A stretch of DNA of 16,443 bases, taken from positions 1 to 16,443 of the forward strand of contig SDOA01000096.1 of NCBI GenBank assembly GCA_004524595.1. Reading direction: 5' to 3'. The translations under genes were made by a program, and so were the position numbers. Of the stretch, positions 7,467-16,429 are shown piece after piece. Each line of letters opens with the position of its first letter. Position 1 is the stretch's first letter. Source of the DNA: Candidatus Thorarchaeota archaeon. Lineage in GTDB: Archaea; Asgardarchaeota; Thorarchaeia; Thorarchaeales; Thorarchaeaceae. The notes below the pieces were generated by a model that was not told where the DNA came from, did no database searches, and was given only the letters and a program-made list of their open reading frames with translations.

Positions 7467-8465
7467 CTATGCAGCAATTTCCATGGCTTCTGGAGCCATT
7501 GACAATTTAAGCTTGGATACAAGTTCCTTGTACCTGTTGCGAATTGTGACTTCAGTGACTCCACTGACCTCAGAGATATCTCTCTGAGTAACCCTTGTGT
7601 CGGTCATAATAGAAGCAACATATATCGCGGCTGCCGCGAGACCTCTCGGGTCTCTTCCAGTAATCAGCCCACGAATCTCTCTTGCTCTATCAAGGATTTC
7701 AATTGCTAACCGTTGAACCTCAGAAGATAAGTTGAGCTCTGAGATGAACCTTGGTACGTACATCTCTGGAGATGATATTGGCATGCGTACTTTCAGTTTA
7801 GTGACAAGCATTCTGTAGTGTGCTGAGATCTTCTTCTTATTCTCTCTGCTGTGTTCTGCAATCTCTTCGATCGAACGAGGTGAACCTCTGTGTCTACATG
7901 CAGCATACACTGCAGCTGCGGCTGTGGCGTCAATGCTTCTGCTTCGCCAGAGTCTTCCAGCGATAAGTTTCCTATACATCCGTGCGGCGTGCTCTTTGAG
8001 AGCTGGTGATAGTCCAAGTTGAGATGACAACCTGTCAATCTCTGTCATTGCTTGTGCCAGATTACGGTCTAGGCTTGAATGAACGCGTGTTCGTATTTGC
8101 CATTTGCGCAAACGGTAGATTTGCGCACGTTGTTTCGCACTGAATGCTCCGCCTTTCCCATCACGGTCTCTCCAATCTATAACTGTCGAGAGACCTTTGT
8201 CGTGCATTCCAAGAGCGGCAGGAGCCCCAGTCCTAGAACGAGAATCTCTCTCGTCAGAAGTGAAGGCACGCCATTCTGGTCCTGTATCTATTCTGTGGTC
8301 AGATAATACGAGACCGCATGAGGCGCAGATTACTTCGCCTTTCTCATTATCCCTCACAACCTGCACTGCCCCGCATTCAGGACATGAGCTGTTTGGGGTC
8401 TGTACTAGTCCTATTTCCTCTCTTCTTCCTTCGTCTAATGTATTGACTGCTGTATTAGTTGCCAT
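7467..8465 (-). CDS. tfb: Transcription initiation factor TFB, copy 1 (downstream paralogue)
   Basis: TFB is the archaeal counterpart of TFIIB. It binds the TBP-TATA complex and the BRE, recruits RNA polymerase and helps open DNA. The start chosen is ATG at 8465 (332 residues). A TTG at 8486 would add seven residues without a ribosome binding site. An N-terminal zinc ribbon has Cys28, 31, 47 and 50 (CPEC and CASC). A conserved B-reader/linker region follows at about 60-100 (GPEWRAF, then HDKGLST and IDWRD). Two cyclin folds span about 125-225 and 233-325, the second with GRDPRGLAAAAIY and the recognition helix region VTEVTIRNRYKEL. All parts of a working TFB are present. The gene lies 92 bases downstream of a second tfb in the same orientation, with its own TATA-like sequence between them, so it may be read independently or from the upstream promoter. 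Confidence 0.95.
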   Translation of the reverse strand: MATNTAVNTLDEGRREEIGLVQTPNSSCPECGAVQVVRDNEKGEVICASCGLVLSDHRIDTGPEWRAFTSDERDSRSRTGAPAALGMHDKGLSTVIDWRDRDGKGGAFSAKQRAQIYRLRKWQIRTRVHSSLDRNLAQAMTEIDRLSSQLGLSPALKEHAARMYRKLIAGRLWRSRSIDATAAAAVYAACRHRGSPRSIEEIAEHSRENKKKISAHYRMLVTKLKVRMPISSPEMYVPRFISELNLSSEVQRLAIEILDRAREIRGLITGRDPRGLAAAAIYVASIMTDTRVTQRDISEVSGVTEVTIRNRYKELVSKLKLSMAPEAMEIAA

Positions 8466-8557
8466 TTTAGCACTTCTTCCCTCCAATATCTGGGATTTTT
8501 ACGAGGGCCCAGGATCCCTCAGTGGCATTTGATTGGACTGTTCCTATCAATATTTTA
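8466..8557 (-). promoter_or_regulatory. Probable promoter and leader of tfb copy 1
   Basis: On the minus strand ATAAAATA (plus-strand 8551-8558) is a TATA-like box that abuts the stop codon of the upstream tfb. It would place the start of RNA near 8530 and give a leader of about 65 bases. The leader holds a small inverted repeat (GAGGG 8503-8507, CCCTC 8516-8520) and a GGAGGG lying 13 bases before the ATG, a long spacing for a ribosome binding site. Confidence 0.4.
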
Positions 8558-9514
8558 TCACGGTGCCATAGTGATGTTGAGTTTCTGAACGAGTTCCTTG
8601 TACCGGTTCCGTACTGTAACTTCTGTAACTCCTGCAGCCATAGCTATGTCTCGTTGTGTCACTCGATGATCTGTCAAAATACTAGCAATATAGATCGCTG
8701 CTGCTGCTAATCCACGAGGGTCTCTACCAGTGACCAGTGTCCTGTTCTCCTTAGCCTGTTCGAGAATCTCGATGACTTTCTGTTGAACAATACCTGGTAA
8801 ATTGAGTTCGGTGATGAATCGTGGTACATAATTTGCTGGATCTGAGATTGGCATTCGAAGCTTCAACTTTTCCACGAGAAGTCTGTAGTGCTGTCCAATC
8901 TTTTTACGATTCACTCGTGAATGTCGAGCAATCTCCTCAAGGGAACGTGGTGCATTTCTCAATCTACATGCAGCATATATCGCCGCACCAACCATAGCAT
9001 CGATGCTCCTGCTCCGTGCAAGTCGTCTAACTATCAGTTTTCTATAAAGTAGTGCTGCCAGTTCCTTAATGCTCTTATTAAGTCCGAGCTGTGAGGATAG
9101 TCTGTCTAGCTCGCTCATTGCTTGTGCAAGGTTCCTATCTACTGAACTGTGGACTCTAGTACGAATCTGCCATTTCCTTAATCGGTAAATCTCTGAACGC
9201 TTCTTTGCCGTAAACCTCTTTCCTTGGGAGTCGTGGTCTCTCCAGTCTATCATTGTTGAGAGGCCTTTGTCATGTATCGCATAATTGGTAGGAGCTCCAG
9301 CTCGTGAGCGCGCATCTTTTTCGTCCGACGTAAAAGCACGCCACTCAGGTCCGCTATCTATCCGGTGTTCTGAAACAACCAGTCCGCAGGATGCGCAGAT
9401 CCTCTCTCCTTTCTCAAGGTCTTGTACGACGTCTTTCGACCCACATTCAGGGCACACAAAACCCGTATCTCCCCTTGACTTTTCTGGCTGCTTCCTGTCA
9501 GTCCGTGATGACAT
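8558..9514 (-). CDS. tfb: Transcription initiation factor TFB, copy 2 (upstream paralogue)
   Basis: This is a 318-residue complete TFB starting at ATG 9514, with GAGGAG 11 bases upstream. Zinc ribbon cysteines are 21, 24, 40 and 43. The B-reader/linker region contains GPEWRAFTSDE and HDKGLSTMIDW. Two cyclin repeats span about 115-215 and 225-315, ending in VTEVTVRNRYKELVQKL. It shares long identical stretches with the downstream copy (GPEWRAFTSDE, YRLRKWQIRTRVHSS, LDRLSSQLGL-like), so the two arose by duplication. They differ in the N-terminal tail, the linker after HDKGLST and parts of the first cyclin fold, where promoter or BRE preference could diverge. Copy 2 lacks the short C-terminal extension of copy 1. 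Several archaea keep multiple TFBs for different promoter sets; which copy is the housekeeping one cannot be told from sequence alone. Confidence 0.95.
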   Translation of the reverse strand: MSSRTDRKQPEKSRGDTGFVCPECGSKDVVQDLEKGERICASCGLVVSEHRIDSGPEWRAFTSDEKDARSRAGAPTNYAIHDKGLSTMIDWRDHDSQGKRFTAKKRSEIYRLRKWQIRTRVHSSVDRNLAQAMSELDRLSSQLGLNKSIKELAALLYRKLIVRRLARSRSIDAMVGAAIYAACRLRNAPRSLEEIARHSRVNRKKIGQHYRLLVEKLKLRMPISDPANYVPRFITELNLPGIVQQKVIEILEQAKENRTLVTGRDPRGLAAAAIYIASILTDHRVTQRDIAMAAGVTEVTVRNRYKELVQKLNITMAP

Positions 9515-11988
<2,474 letters not shown>

Positions 11989-11992
11989 AATC

Positions 11993-12550
11993 TCATACAT
12001 CATCTTCTTGAATGATATCATTTGCTAGAGCTTTGAAAGTCTCTTGAATATTCTCTCCTGTATCCAACCTAATGAAGAAGATTGGGAGAAGGTTTTTTCC
12101 AGCAATCTCTCGAAGGGCATCCATCTGACCTTTTTGCCACTTTCTCCCCTTATCTACAATCATAATTGCAGGTAACCTCCTTCCAACATGGATCTCAATT
12201 GAATCAATGAAGTTCGAGAGCTCTGATGGTAGGTTCTCCCTCTCAGGGTCTGCGCAGTACACAAGACCTGCAAACCGACGAAAGTAGTCTCGGGGCTCAA
12301 GAGCATTATACAGTTCCCAGACCCAAGGTCCGTGTAGTTCCAGATCCAACTCCAATGTTGTGATAGCACCATCTTTGGACACTGTAACATGTTTTGTCCA
12401 CTCGTCTTGAGGCCAAGGTTGTTCAAGAGACTCTCTTGCTATCGTTCTTGGATTTGATAGTGTTCTGTCTAGCAATTTAGCGCATAAACTGAATCCAAGC
12501 TCTTCATTTCCTGCTATTAGAATTCTATAAGTATCAGGTCTCGAACTCAT
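11993..12550 (-). CDS. Ras-like GTPase-fold protein with degenerate nucleotide-binding motifs
   Basis: The start is ATG 12550, fixed by a strong GGAGG seven bases upstream; a longer frame to 12652 would run through the promoter. The 185 residues follow the small-GTPase pattern: a first strand and loop YRILIAGNEELGFSL (8-22), a central LDLELHGPW (68-76) where DxxG would be, hydrophobic strand AGLVYCADPE (94-103), strand IMIVDKGRK (129-137) where NKxD would be, and FFIRLDTGENIQETF (158-172), which resembles the G5 region of Ras-family proteins. The P-loop has lost its lysine (Phe20 at that place), and the DxxG and NKxD motifs are not canonical. It therefore probably binds GTP weakly or not at all. 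Asgard archaea have many Ras-like GTPases, and this may be a regulatory pseudo-GTPase; its partner is unknown. It has its own promoter and is not part of the feo operon. Confidence 0.7.
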   Translation of the reverse strand: MSSRPDTYRILIAGNEELGFSLCAKLLDRTLSNPRTIARESLEQPWPQDEWTKHVTVSKDGAITTLELDLELHGPWVWELYNALEPRDYFRRFAGLVYCADPERENLPSELSNFIDSIEIHVGRRLPAIMIVDKGRKWQKGQMDALREIAGKNLLPIFFIRLDTGENIQETFKALANDIIQEDDV

Positions 12551-12660
12551 ATCGATGCCTCCTTCGATATGGAGCCATAAGCTATAAATCTCTAAATAAA
12601 CTATTAACAAAACTTGTTGAAAAGATATTTGGTTTGTTTCAAGGGACAGCAAGACAATCG
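12551..12660 (-). promoter_or_regulatory. Promoter and ribosome binding site of the pseudo-GTPase gene
   Basis: On the minus strand TTTATTTA (plus-strand 12593-12600) is a TATA-like box that would start RNA near 12570. GGAGG (plus-strand 12558-12562) stands seven bases before the ATG. This separates the gene from the feo operon, which ends at 12661. Confidence 0.5.
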
Positions 12661-13071
12661 TTACTTCTTCTTTGATATCCTCTCAAGGTATTCCGAGAGT
12701 TTTAGAATGGTCTGTTTGTCGGCAATATGCTCAATCTCACAGGCGTCATTTAAAGCAATATCCTCATCAACGCCTATGAGAAGTAAAAAGTCCAGAAGTG
12801 TACGATGTCGACGATTCAGCGTCTCTGCAATTTCTTTCCCTTTCTTTGTCAGATTCGCATGTTGATATCGATGATATTCAACCATTCCCAAAGAATCTAA
12901 TTTTTGTAGTGCTGAGGTCACACTTGGTGCTTTGACTGCTAATTTCTTGGCGATATCTGAGGAAGCCGCAGCACCAAATTCATCTTCAAGCTCATAGATT
13001 GTTTTAATATACATCTCAAGTGCTTGTGTTAACTCTAAATCCGAGGTAACTGTTTCCTTTTTAGCCATCAT
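12661..13071 (-). CDS. DtxR/IdeR-family iron-dependent repressor
   Basis: This is a 136-residue metal-responsive repressor. The start is ATG 13071, with GAGGAGG seven bases upstream; the frame extends further but without such a site. A winged helix spans about 12-80 (MYIKTIYELE, then SDIAKKLAVKAPSVTSALQKLDSLG), followed by a dimerisation domain. Aligned by eye to corynebacterial DtxR, the primary metal ligands are kept: Met20 (M10), Cys111 (C102), Glu114 (E105) and His115 (H106). Cys in place of the Glu seen in MntR points to Fe(II) rather than Mn(II). The ancillary site is only partly kept (His89 present; the places of E83 and H98 hold Leu93 and Asn108), and the SH3-like C-terminal domain is absent, as in short archaeal members. 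It is the last gene of the feo operon, overlapping feoC by 11 bases, and probably represses this operon through the sites at 16390-16420. Confidence 0.9.
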   Translation of the reverse strand: MMAKKETVTSDLELTQALEMYIKTIYELEDEFGAAASSDIAKKLAVKAPSVTSALQKLDSLGMVEYHRYQHANLTKKGKEIAETLNRRHRTLLDFLLLIGVDEDIALNDACEIEHIADKQTILKLSEYLERISKKK

Positions 13072-13348
13072 TGTGTTTCCTCCTCGCTTTAACATATCTC
13101 CTACCTTTTTCTGTAATGAATAGGACTCGTCCTAATCTGTCCGTTGACCCACACGACTCAGCCATAGAGCATCCTGAGCAGGAGGTCCCCTGTGCACAGT
13201 TCTGATCACTTATTCGTAAGTATCCCCTCTGACAGAGGAGTTCCAGCATATAATCAAGGGTTTCTATCTGCACTCCAACCTGCCTTGCAATCTCCCTCTT
13301 ACTAGTAATACCTTCATCTACGATTATCTCTAATATCTTGTCTATCAC
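13061..13348 (-). CDS. FeoC-like winged-helix protein with four-cysteine cluster
   Basis: The 95-residue protein starts at GTG 13348, preceded by AAAGGAGGA with nine bases of spacing. Its GTGA start overlaps the stop of the previous gene by four bases, so translation is coupled. Residues 1-47 form a small winged helix (ITSKREIARQVGVQIETLDYM, then LCQRGYLRI). Cys51, Cys57, Cys60 and Cys66 then form a C-x5-C-x2-C-x5-C loop, as in FeoC proteins, where such cysteines hold an oxygen-sensitive Fe-S cluster. A basic tail (YVKARRKHNDG) follows. In enterobacteria FeoC binds FeoB and protects it from proteolysis. Here it may sense iron or oxygen for the transporter or act as a transcription factor. The FeoC name rests on fold, cysteines and context, not on a database match. 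Confidence 0.8.
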   Translation of the reverse strand: MIDKILEIIVDEGITSKREIARQVGVQIETLDYMLELLCQRGYLRISDQNCAQGTSCSGCSMAESCGSTDRLGRVLFITEKGRRYVKARRKHNDG

Positions 13349-13833
13349 TTAATCGGTTCCTCCTTTGTTTTTGGTCTCAATTTATTCCGAAGATTACCTA
13401 GGATCCAGAGTGCACCTGTTGAAGTCATCAAAATGATGAACATCCAGAATGAAGGAGTGATATCGTTTAGAATATTCCATCCTAACCAGTCTTCGTACCC
13501 TAATACCCAACCCATTGCATTAGTGATTATTACCATAACCTGTAGAGCAAAAAGAATAGCTGCAAGAATGTATCCAACTGCAATGAATGCATATCCTTCC
13601 TGTTCATTATTTGAGAGGGGGCGCACTCCTGTAAGAAAAACTGCGCCGACAATGATGAGAAGTAGTCCTCCTACAAGATCAGTGAAACCGATAATTACAG
13701 GAAGAATACCAAGACTAACCAGGACTTGAATAACGCCTACTACTCCGTAGGAAATACCCGCAACAAGAGTGAGAATCGATGACCAAGTTCCATCTTCAGG
13801 TACTCCTATCTCCTCTGCATAATTTCTAGCCAA
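13345..13833 (-). CDS. Four-helix membrane protein of the feo operon
   Basis: The 162-residue protein begins at TTG 13833, eight bases after GGAGG, and overlaps the end of feoB by eight bases; no in-frame ATG occurs until deep in the third helix. Four hydrophobic segments lie at about 18-40, 43-70, 80-104 and 128-146, with a short acidic N-terminus and a basic C-terminal tail (RNKLRPKTKEEPIK) expected in the cytoplasm. A short loop between helices 1 and 2 and a conserved-looking VGG/IVGA pattern in helix 2 suggest a compact bundle. No metal-binding motif, transporter signature or cysteine is seen. I do not recognise the family. Its place between feoB and feoC, with overlaps on both sides, strongly suggests a role in iron uptake, perhaps stabilising the FeoB pore. 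Confidence 0.8.
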   Translation of the reverse strand: MARNYAEEIGVPEDGTWSSILTLVAGISYGVVGVIQVLVSLGILPVIIGFTDLVGGLLLIIVGAVFLTGVRPLSNNEQEGYAFIAVGYILAAILFALQVMVIITNAMGWVLGYEDWLGWNILNDITPSFWMFIILMTSTGALWILGNLRNKLRPKTKEEPIK

Positions 13834-15145
13834 TGAGAAAGCCTCCTATAACTATGACTGCCATTGCGACAAGATAGGCTAGCATCAATTGGTAGAGAAT
13901 TGAGAATAATGTCCATTTCCAAGAACCAGTTTCTTTCCTGATTGCACCGACAGTGGCTAAGCATGGAACATAGAGTAATACAAAGACCATCAATGCAAAA
14001 GCTGTCACTGGCGTAATACTCGCAAGCAGAGCTGTTGCAAGAGTGCTTGTTCCCTCTATTGCATATATTATTGAGAGTGTCTGAACCACAGCCTCTTTTG
14101 CGATAAATCCGAATATGAGTGCGGTGACAACTTGCCAACTGAATCCTAGAGGTAGGAAAATAGGTTCGATAAATTTTCCAAGAATACTCGCAAACGAGGT
14201 TTCGACTGAAACTCCATAACCTGTGGGTCCAAACGAAGAGAGAACCCACATAATTAGGGCTCCAATCAGGAGATATGTCCCAGCAGTCTTGAGAAAGAGA
14301 AGACCTCTATCCCACATATGACGAAATGATCCGTGGACTGTTGGAATCTGATACTGCGAGAGTTCCATGAGAAGCGATGATGATTCCTCTCTGAATAGCA
14401 CTTTTTTGAAGATGAGTGAAACCATTATTGCCATCACAATCCCAAGAATATACATGAGAAATACTATTGTGCCAGCATATCCAGGGAAGAAGACTCCTGC
14501 AATAAGAATGTAAATTGGCAATCTTCCAGCACAGGACATTAATGGACTCACCAGAATAGTTGTGAGCCGATTGGATCTCCCATCAACCGTTCTTGCTGCC
14601 ATCACTGCTGCAACACTACAGCCAAAGCCCAATAGGAGAGGAATGAAACTCCTGCCATGAAGTCCCATCTTCATCATTAGTCGATCCATTACGAAGGCTG
14701 CCCTTGAGAGATACCCACTGTCCTCTAGGACTGAGATGGCGAGATATAGGAAAAAGATTGGAGGGACAAACGTGAGAATGAAACCTACTCCTGACAACAC
14801 TCCATCTGTTAGAAGTGATGCTAGCCAGGGTATCGGAATCTGAGATGTATAGGAGCTGAGCCAAGCGAAGAATTGTGTTATGATTTCCATAAAGACAAGA
14901 GAAATTTCAAAGGTGAAATGAAACATTGCCCACATTGTCACAAGAAAGATTGGGAGTCCCAGGTACCTGTGTAGGAGGACTCTATCAAGCATATCACTGA
15001 GAATCCATTTTGCATGGCCTGGTTCATAGACTTCACAAAGAATATTTCCAATAATCTCATATCGCGCGTCTGCTAATGCGAGTTGTGGATCAATCTCCAA
15101 CTCCTCTAAATCTGAATCAACCTCAAGTTCTGGAGGTTCTGTCAA
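13826..15145 (-). CDS. feoB: Ferrous iron transport protein B, membrane domain (split FeoB)
   Basis: This 439-residue protein is the permease half of FeoB. It starts at TTG 15145, which overlaps the stop of the G-domain gene as TTGA and has GGAGGTGA just upstream. The acidic N-terminus (residues 1-20) leads into ADARYEIIGNIL (26-36), which in one-piece FeoB belongs to the helical region after the G domain, so the break lies in the linker before that helix. About eight or nine membrane segments follow. The first Gate motif is present (SGYLSRAAFVMDRLM, then GFGCSVAAVMAART, with Cys176). So are SPLMSCAGRLPIY (Cys205) and the second Gate region FIAKEAVVQTLS with YVPCLATVGAIRKE (Cys395). These cysteines are the expected Fe(II) path residues. 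Nothing of the permease is missing. Confidence 0.95.
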   Translation of the reverse strand: MTEPPELEVDSDLEELEIDPQLALADARYEIIGNILCEVYEPGHAKWILSDMLDRVLLHRYLGLPIFLVTMWAMFHFTFEISLVFMEIITQFFAWLSSYTSQIPIPWLASLLTDGVLSGVGFILTFVPPIFFLYLAISVLEDSGYLSRAAFVMDRLMMKMGLHGRSFIPLLLGFGCSVAAVMAARTVDGRSNRLTTILVSPLMSCAGRLPIYILIAGVFFPGYAGTIVFLMYILGIVMAIMVSLIFKKVLFREESSSLLMELSQYQIPTVHGSFRHMWDRGLLFLKTAGTYLLIGALIMWVLSSFGPTGYGVSVETSFASILGKFIEPIFLPLGFSWQVVTALIFGFIAKEAVVQTLSIIYAIEGTSTLATALLASITPVTAFALMVFVLLYVPCLATVGAIRKETGSWKWTLFSILYQLMLAYLVAMAVIVIGGFLIG

Positions 15146-15954
15146 AGAGTCACCTCCAAGATTCTATTTCTTATCTCCTCATCAACGATAAGTCCTAGAA
15201 TCTGTCTATCTCTTTCTAACAATTTTAGAGCTAGCCATCGTGGAGGAAATCTATCAAGAAGTTCCTTGTCATCCTCAAGAATTGCAACAATCGTTTTCAG
15301 CTTGGACTCAATTTTTTGATTATATTTAATTGAGGGTGGTTTGAGCCGTTCGAATTCTCCGTGGTGGTGAAATCGCGGATGATAGTGTAAATGATCGTCA
15401 TCAACATCACCCGGTAGATGTTCTATTACAGATCCCTTTTTCTTCGAATTTTCAAGAACATGTTTTGGAGTAACTTCTAGGATCTCATCTTTGAGTTCAT
15501 CCAGTCCTTCCTTTCTTGTTGCTGTCGTAGTGACTACCGGAGCACCTAACTTCATTGAGAGGGCTTCAATATCTATTTTATCCCCACGAGATTGTACAAC
15601 ATCATACATATTGAGCACAACAACAAGATTCACTTGGAGTTCGATTAGAAGTAATGTCAAGTAGAGGTTTCTCTCTAATTGTGAAGCATTGAGTATATCA
15701 ACGACAACATCTGGTCTATGGTCTACTATATACTGTCTTGCAATACGTTCGTCTTCAGAAACTGCACTGAGGCTATATACACCAGGAAGGTCCACTACTT
15801 CAAATTCGTACCCTTGATGTGAATAATAACCTTCTTTCTTTTCAACGGTCTTACCAGGCCAGTTCCCAGTATGTTGCTTCATACCCGTGAGACTATTGAA
15901 GATGACAGATTTTCCCACATTGGGATTCCCAATAAGTGCAACACGTACTTTCAC
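15142..15954 (-). CDS. feoB: Ferrous iron transport protein B, GTPase domain (split FeoB)
   Basis: This is the regulatory G-protein half of FeoB. The start chosen is GTG 15954, giving MKVRVALIGNPNVGKS, because AAAGGA lies nine bases before it; a TTG at 15963 would add three residues. In numbering from that TTG, G1 is GNPNVGKS (12-19), G2 Thr39 in GNWPGKTVEK, G3 DLPG (58-61), G4 NMYD (118-121) and G5 TATRKEGL (147-154). All are intact, so it should bind and hydrolyse GTP. A helical GDI-like region follows (about 205-270). Unusual is residues 182-201, with seven histidines and four aspartates (HLPGDVDDDHLHYHPRFHHH), a potential metal-binding loop between the G domain and the GDI region. It sits five bases after feoA and overlaps the membrane-domain gene. 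Confidence 0.95.
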   Translation of the reverse strand: MKVRVALIGNPNVGKSVIFNSLTGMKQHTGNWPGKTVEKKEGYYSHQGYEFEVVDLPGVYSLSAVSEDERIARQYIVDHRPDVVVDILNASQLERNLYLTLLLIELQVNLVVVLNMYDVVQSRGDKIDIEALSMKLGAPVVTTTATRKEGLDELKDEILEVTPKHVLENSKKKGSVIEHLPGDVDDDHLHYHPRFHHHGEFERLKPPSIKYNQKIESKLKTIVAILEDDKELLDRFPPRWLALKLLERDRQILGLIVDEEIRNRILEVTL

Positions 15955-15959
15955 CAAGA

Positions 15960-16337
15960 TCAATCCTTTACTTCTTGTACTATCAATCGTCTTGCCAACC
16001 CGTGGCCTAAAGCTATTCTTGTACCCCGTACCTCGACTAGAACTGGTCCAAATCTACTTCCTTGGACAACTCTGAAAAGACAACCCTTTGTTAATCCCAA
16101 ATCCAGAAGTCGTTTCAGAATTCCTGATTCATCCGGCCAATGTTTCTTCTGAAATCCAGGTCTGAACCAATGATGGCCACGCTTTCGCTCTCCCCAACCT
16201 CGATGTTTGTGCTTTCCAAAACCTTTCTTACCCCATCCTGGTTCTGAAACACCAACTAACTTACAGATACTGCCTGACTTTATTGAATTCAAAGATGTAT
16301 TTGTCAATGTTTCGATTTTTGTCCCTTTCTCGTCCAC
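15960..16337 (-). CDS. feoA: FeoA-like protein with basic, His/Trp/Gly-rich insertion
   Basis: FeoA is a small SH3-like partner of FeoB. This one starts at GTG 16337, eight bases after AAGGAG. The core has the first strand SLNSIKSGSICKLVGV (15-30), and after a break ILKRLLDLGLTKGCLFRVV (73-91), GPVLVEVRGTRIALGHGLARRLIV (97-120). Between them, at about 32-70, is an insertion of nearly 40 residues rich in Gly, Lys, Arg, His and Trp (for example KHKHRGWGERKRGHHWFRPG). At 125 residues it is far longer than the usual 75-85. The insertion lies in a surface loop and could bind metal, nucleic acid or the acidic His-rich loop of the FeoB G protein. First gene of the operon. Confidence 0.9.
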   Translation of the reverse strand: MDEKGTKIETLTNTSLNSIKSGSICKLVGVSEPGWGKKGFGKHKHRGWGERKRGHHWFRPGFQKKHWPDESGILKRLLDLGLTKGCLFRVVQGSRFGPVLVEVRGTRIALGHGLARRLIVQEVKD

Positions 16338-16389
16338 TATTTTGTCTCCTTGACCTTTGGACTCGCGTGTGACAGACGCAAATACGAAG

Positions 16390-16420
16390 TTAGTCTAGAC
16401 TAAGATTTAGATTGGACTAA
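16390..16420 (-). promoter_or_regulatory. Two DtxR-type operator sites in the feo promoter
   Basis: TTAGTCTAGACTAA (16390-16403) is a perfect 14-bp palindrome. TTAGATTGGACTAA (16407-16420) repeats the same TTAG-N6-CTAA frame 17 bases away. Both resemble the known DtxR/IdeR box built on TTAG and CTAA ends. They lie directly downstream of the TATA box on the minus strand, so bound repressor would cover the expected transcription start near 16400. Confidence 0.75.
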
Positions 16421-16429
16421 CTTATAAGC
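16421..16429 (-). promoter_or_regulatory. TATA box of the feo operon
   Basis: CTTATAAGC on the plus strand reads GCTTATAAG on the minus strand. It stands about 25 bases upstream of the expected start inside the operators and about 90 bases upstream of the feoA GTG. Confidence 0.6.

Noticed and set aside
8466..8486. TTG at 8486 as start of tfb copy 1
   Set aside because: No upstream ribosome binding site, and the extra residues do not align with the second TFB.
8197..8532. Plus-strand frame of 111 codons opposite tfb copy 1
   Set aside because: It mirrors the zinc ribbon and linker coding sequence of tfb on the other strand and has no domain of its own.
12551..12652. 34-residue N-terminal extension of the pseudo-GTPase
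   Set aside because: It would be encoded by promoter-like DNA and would span the GGAGG site that clearly serves the ATG at 12550.
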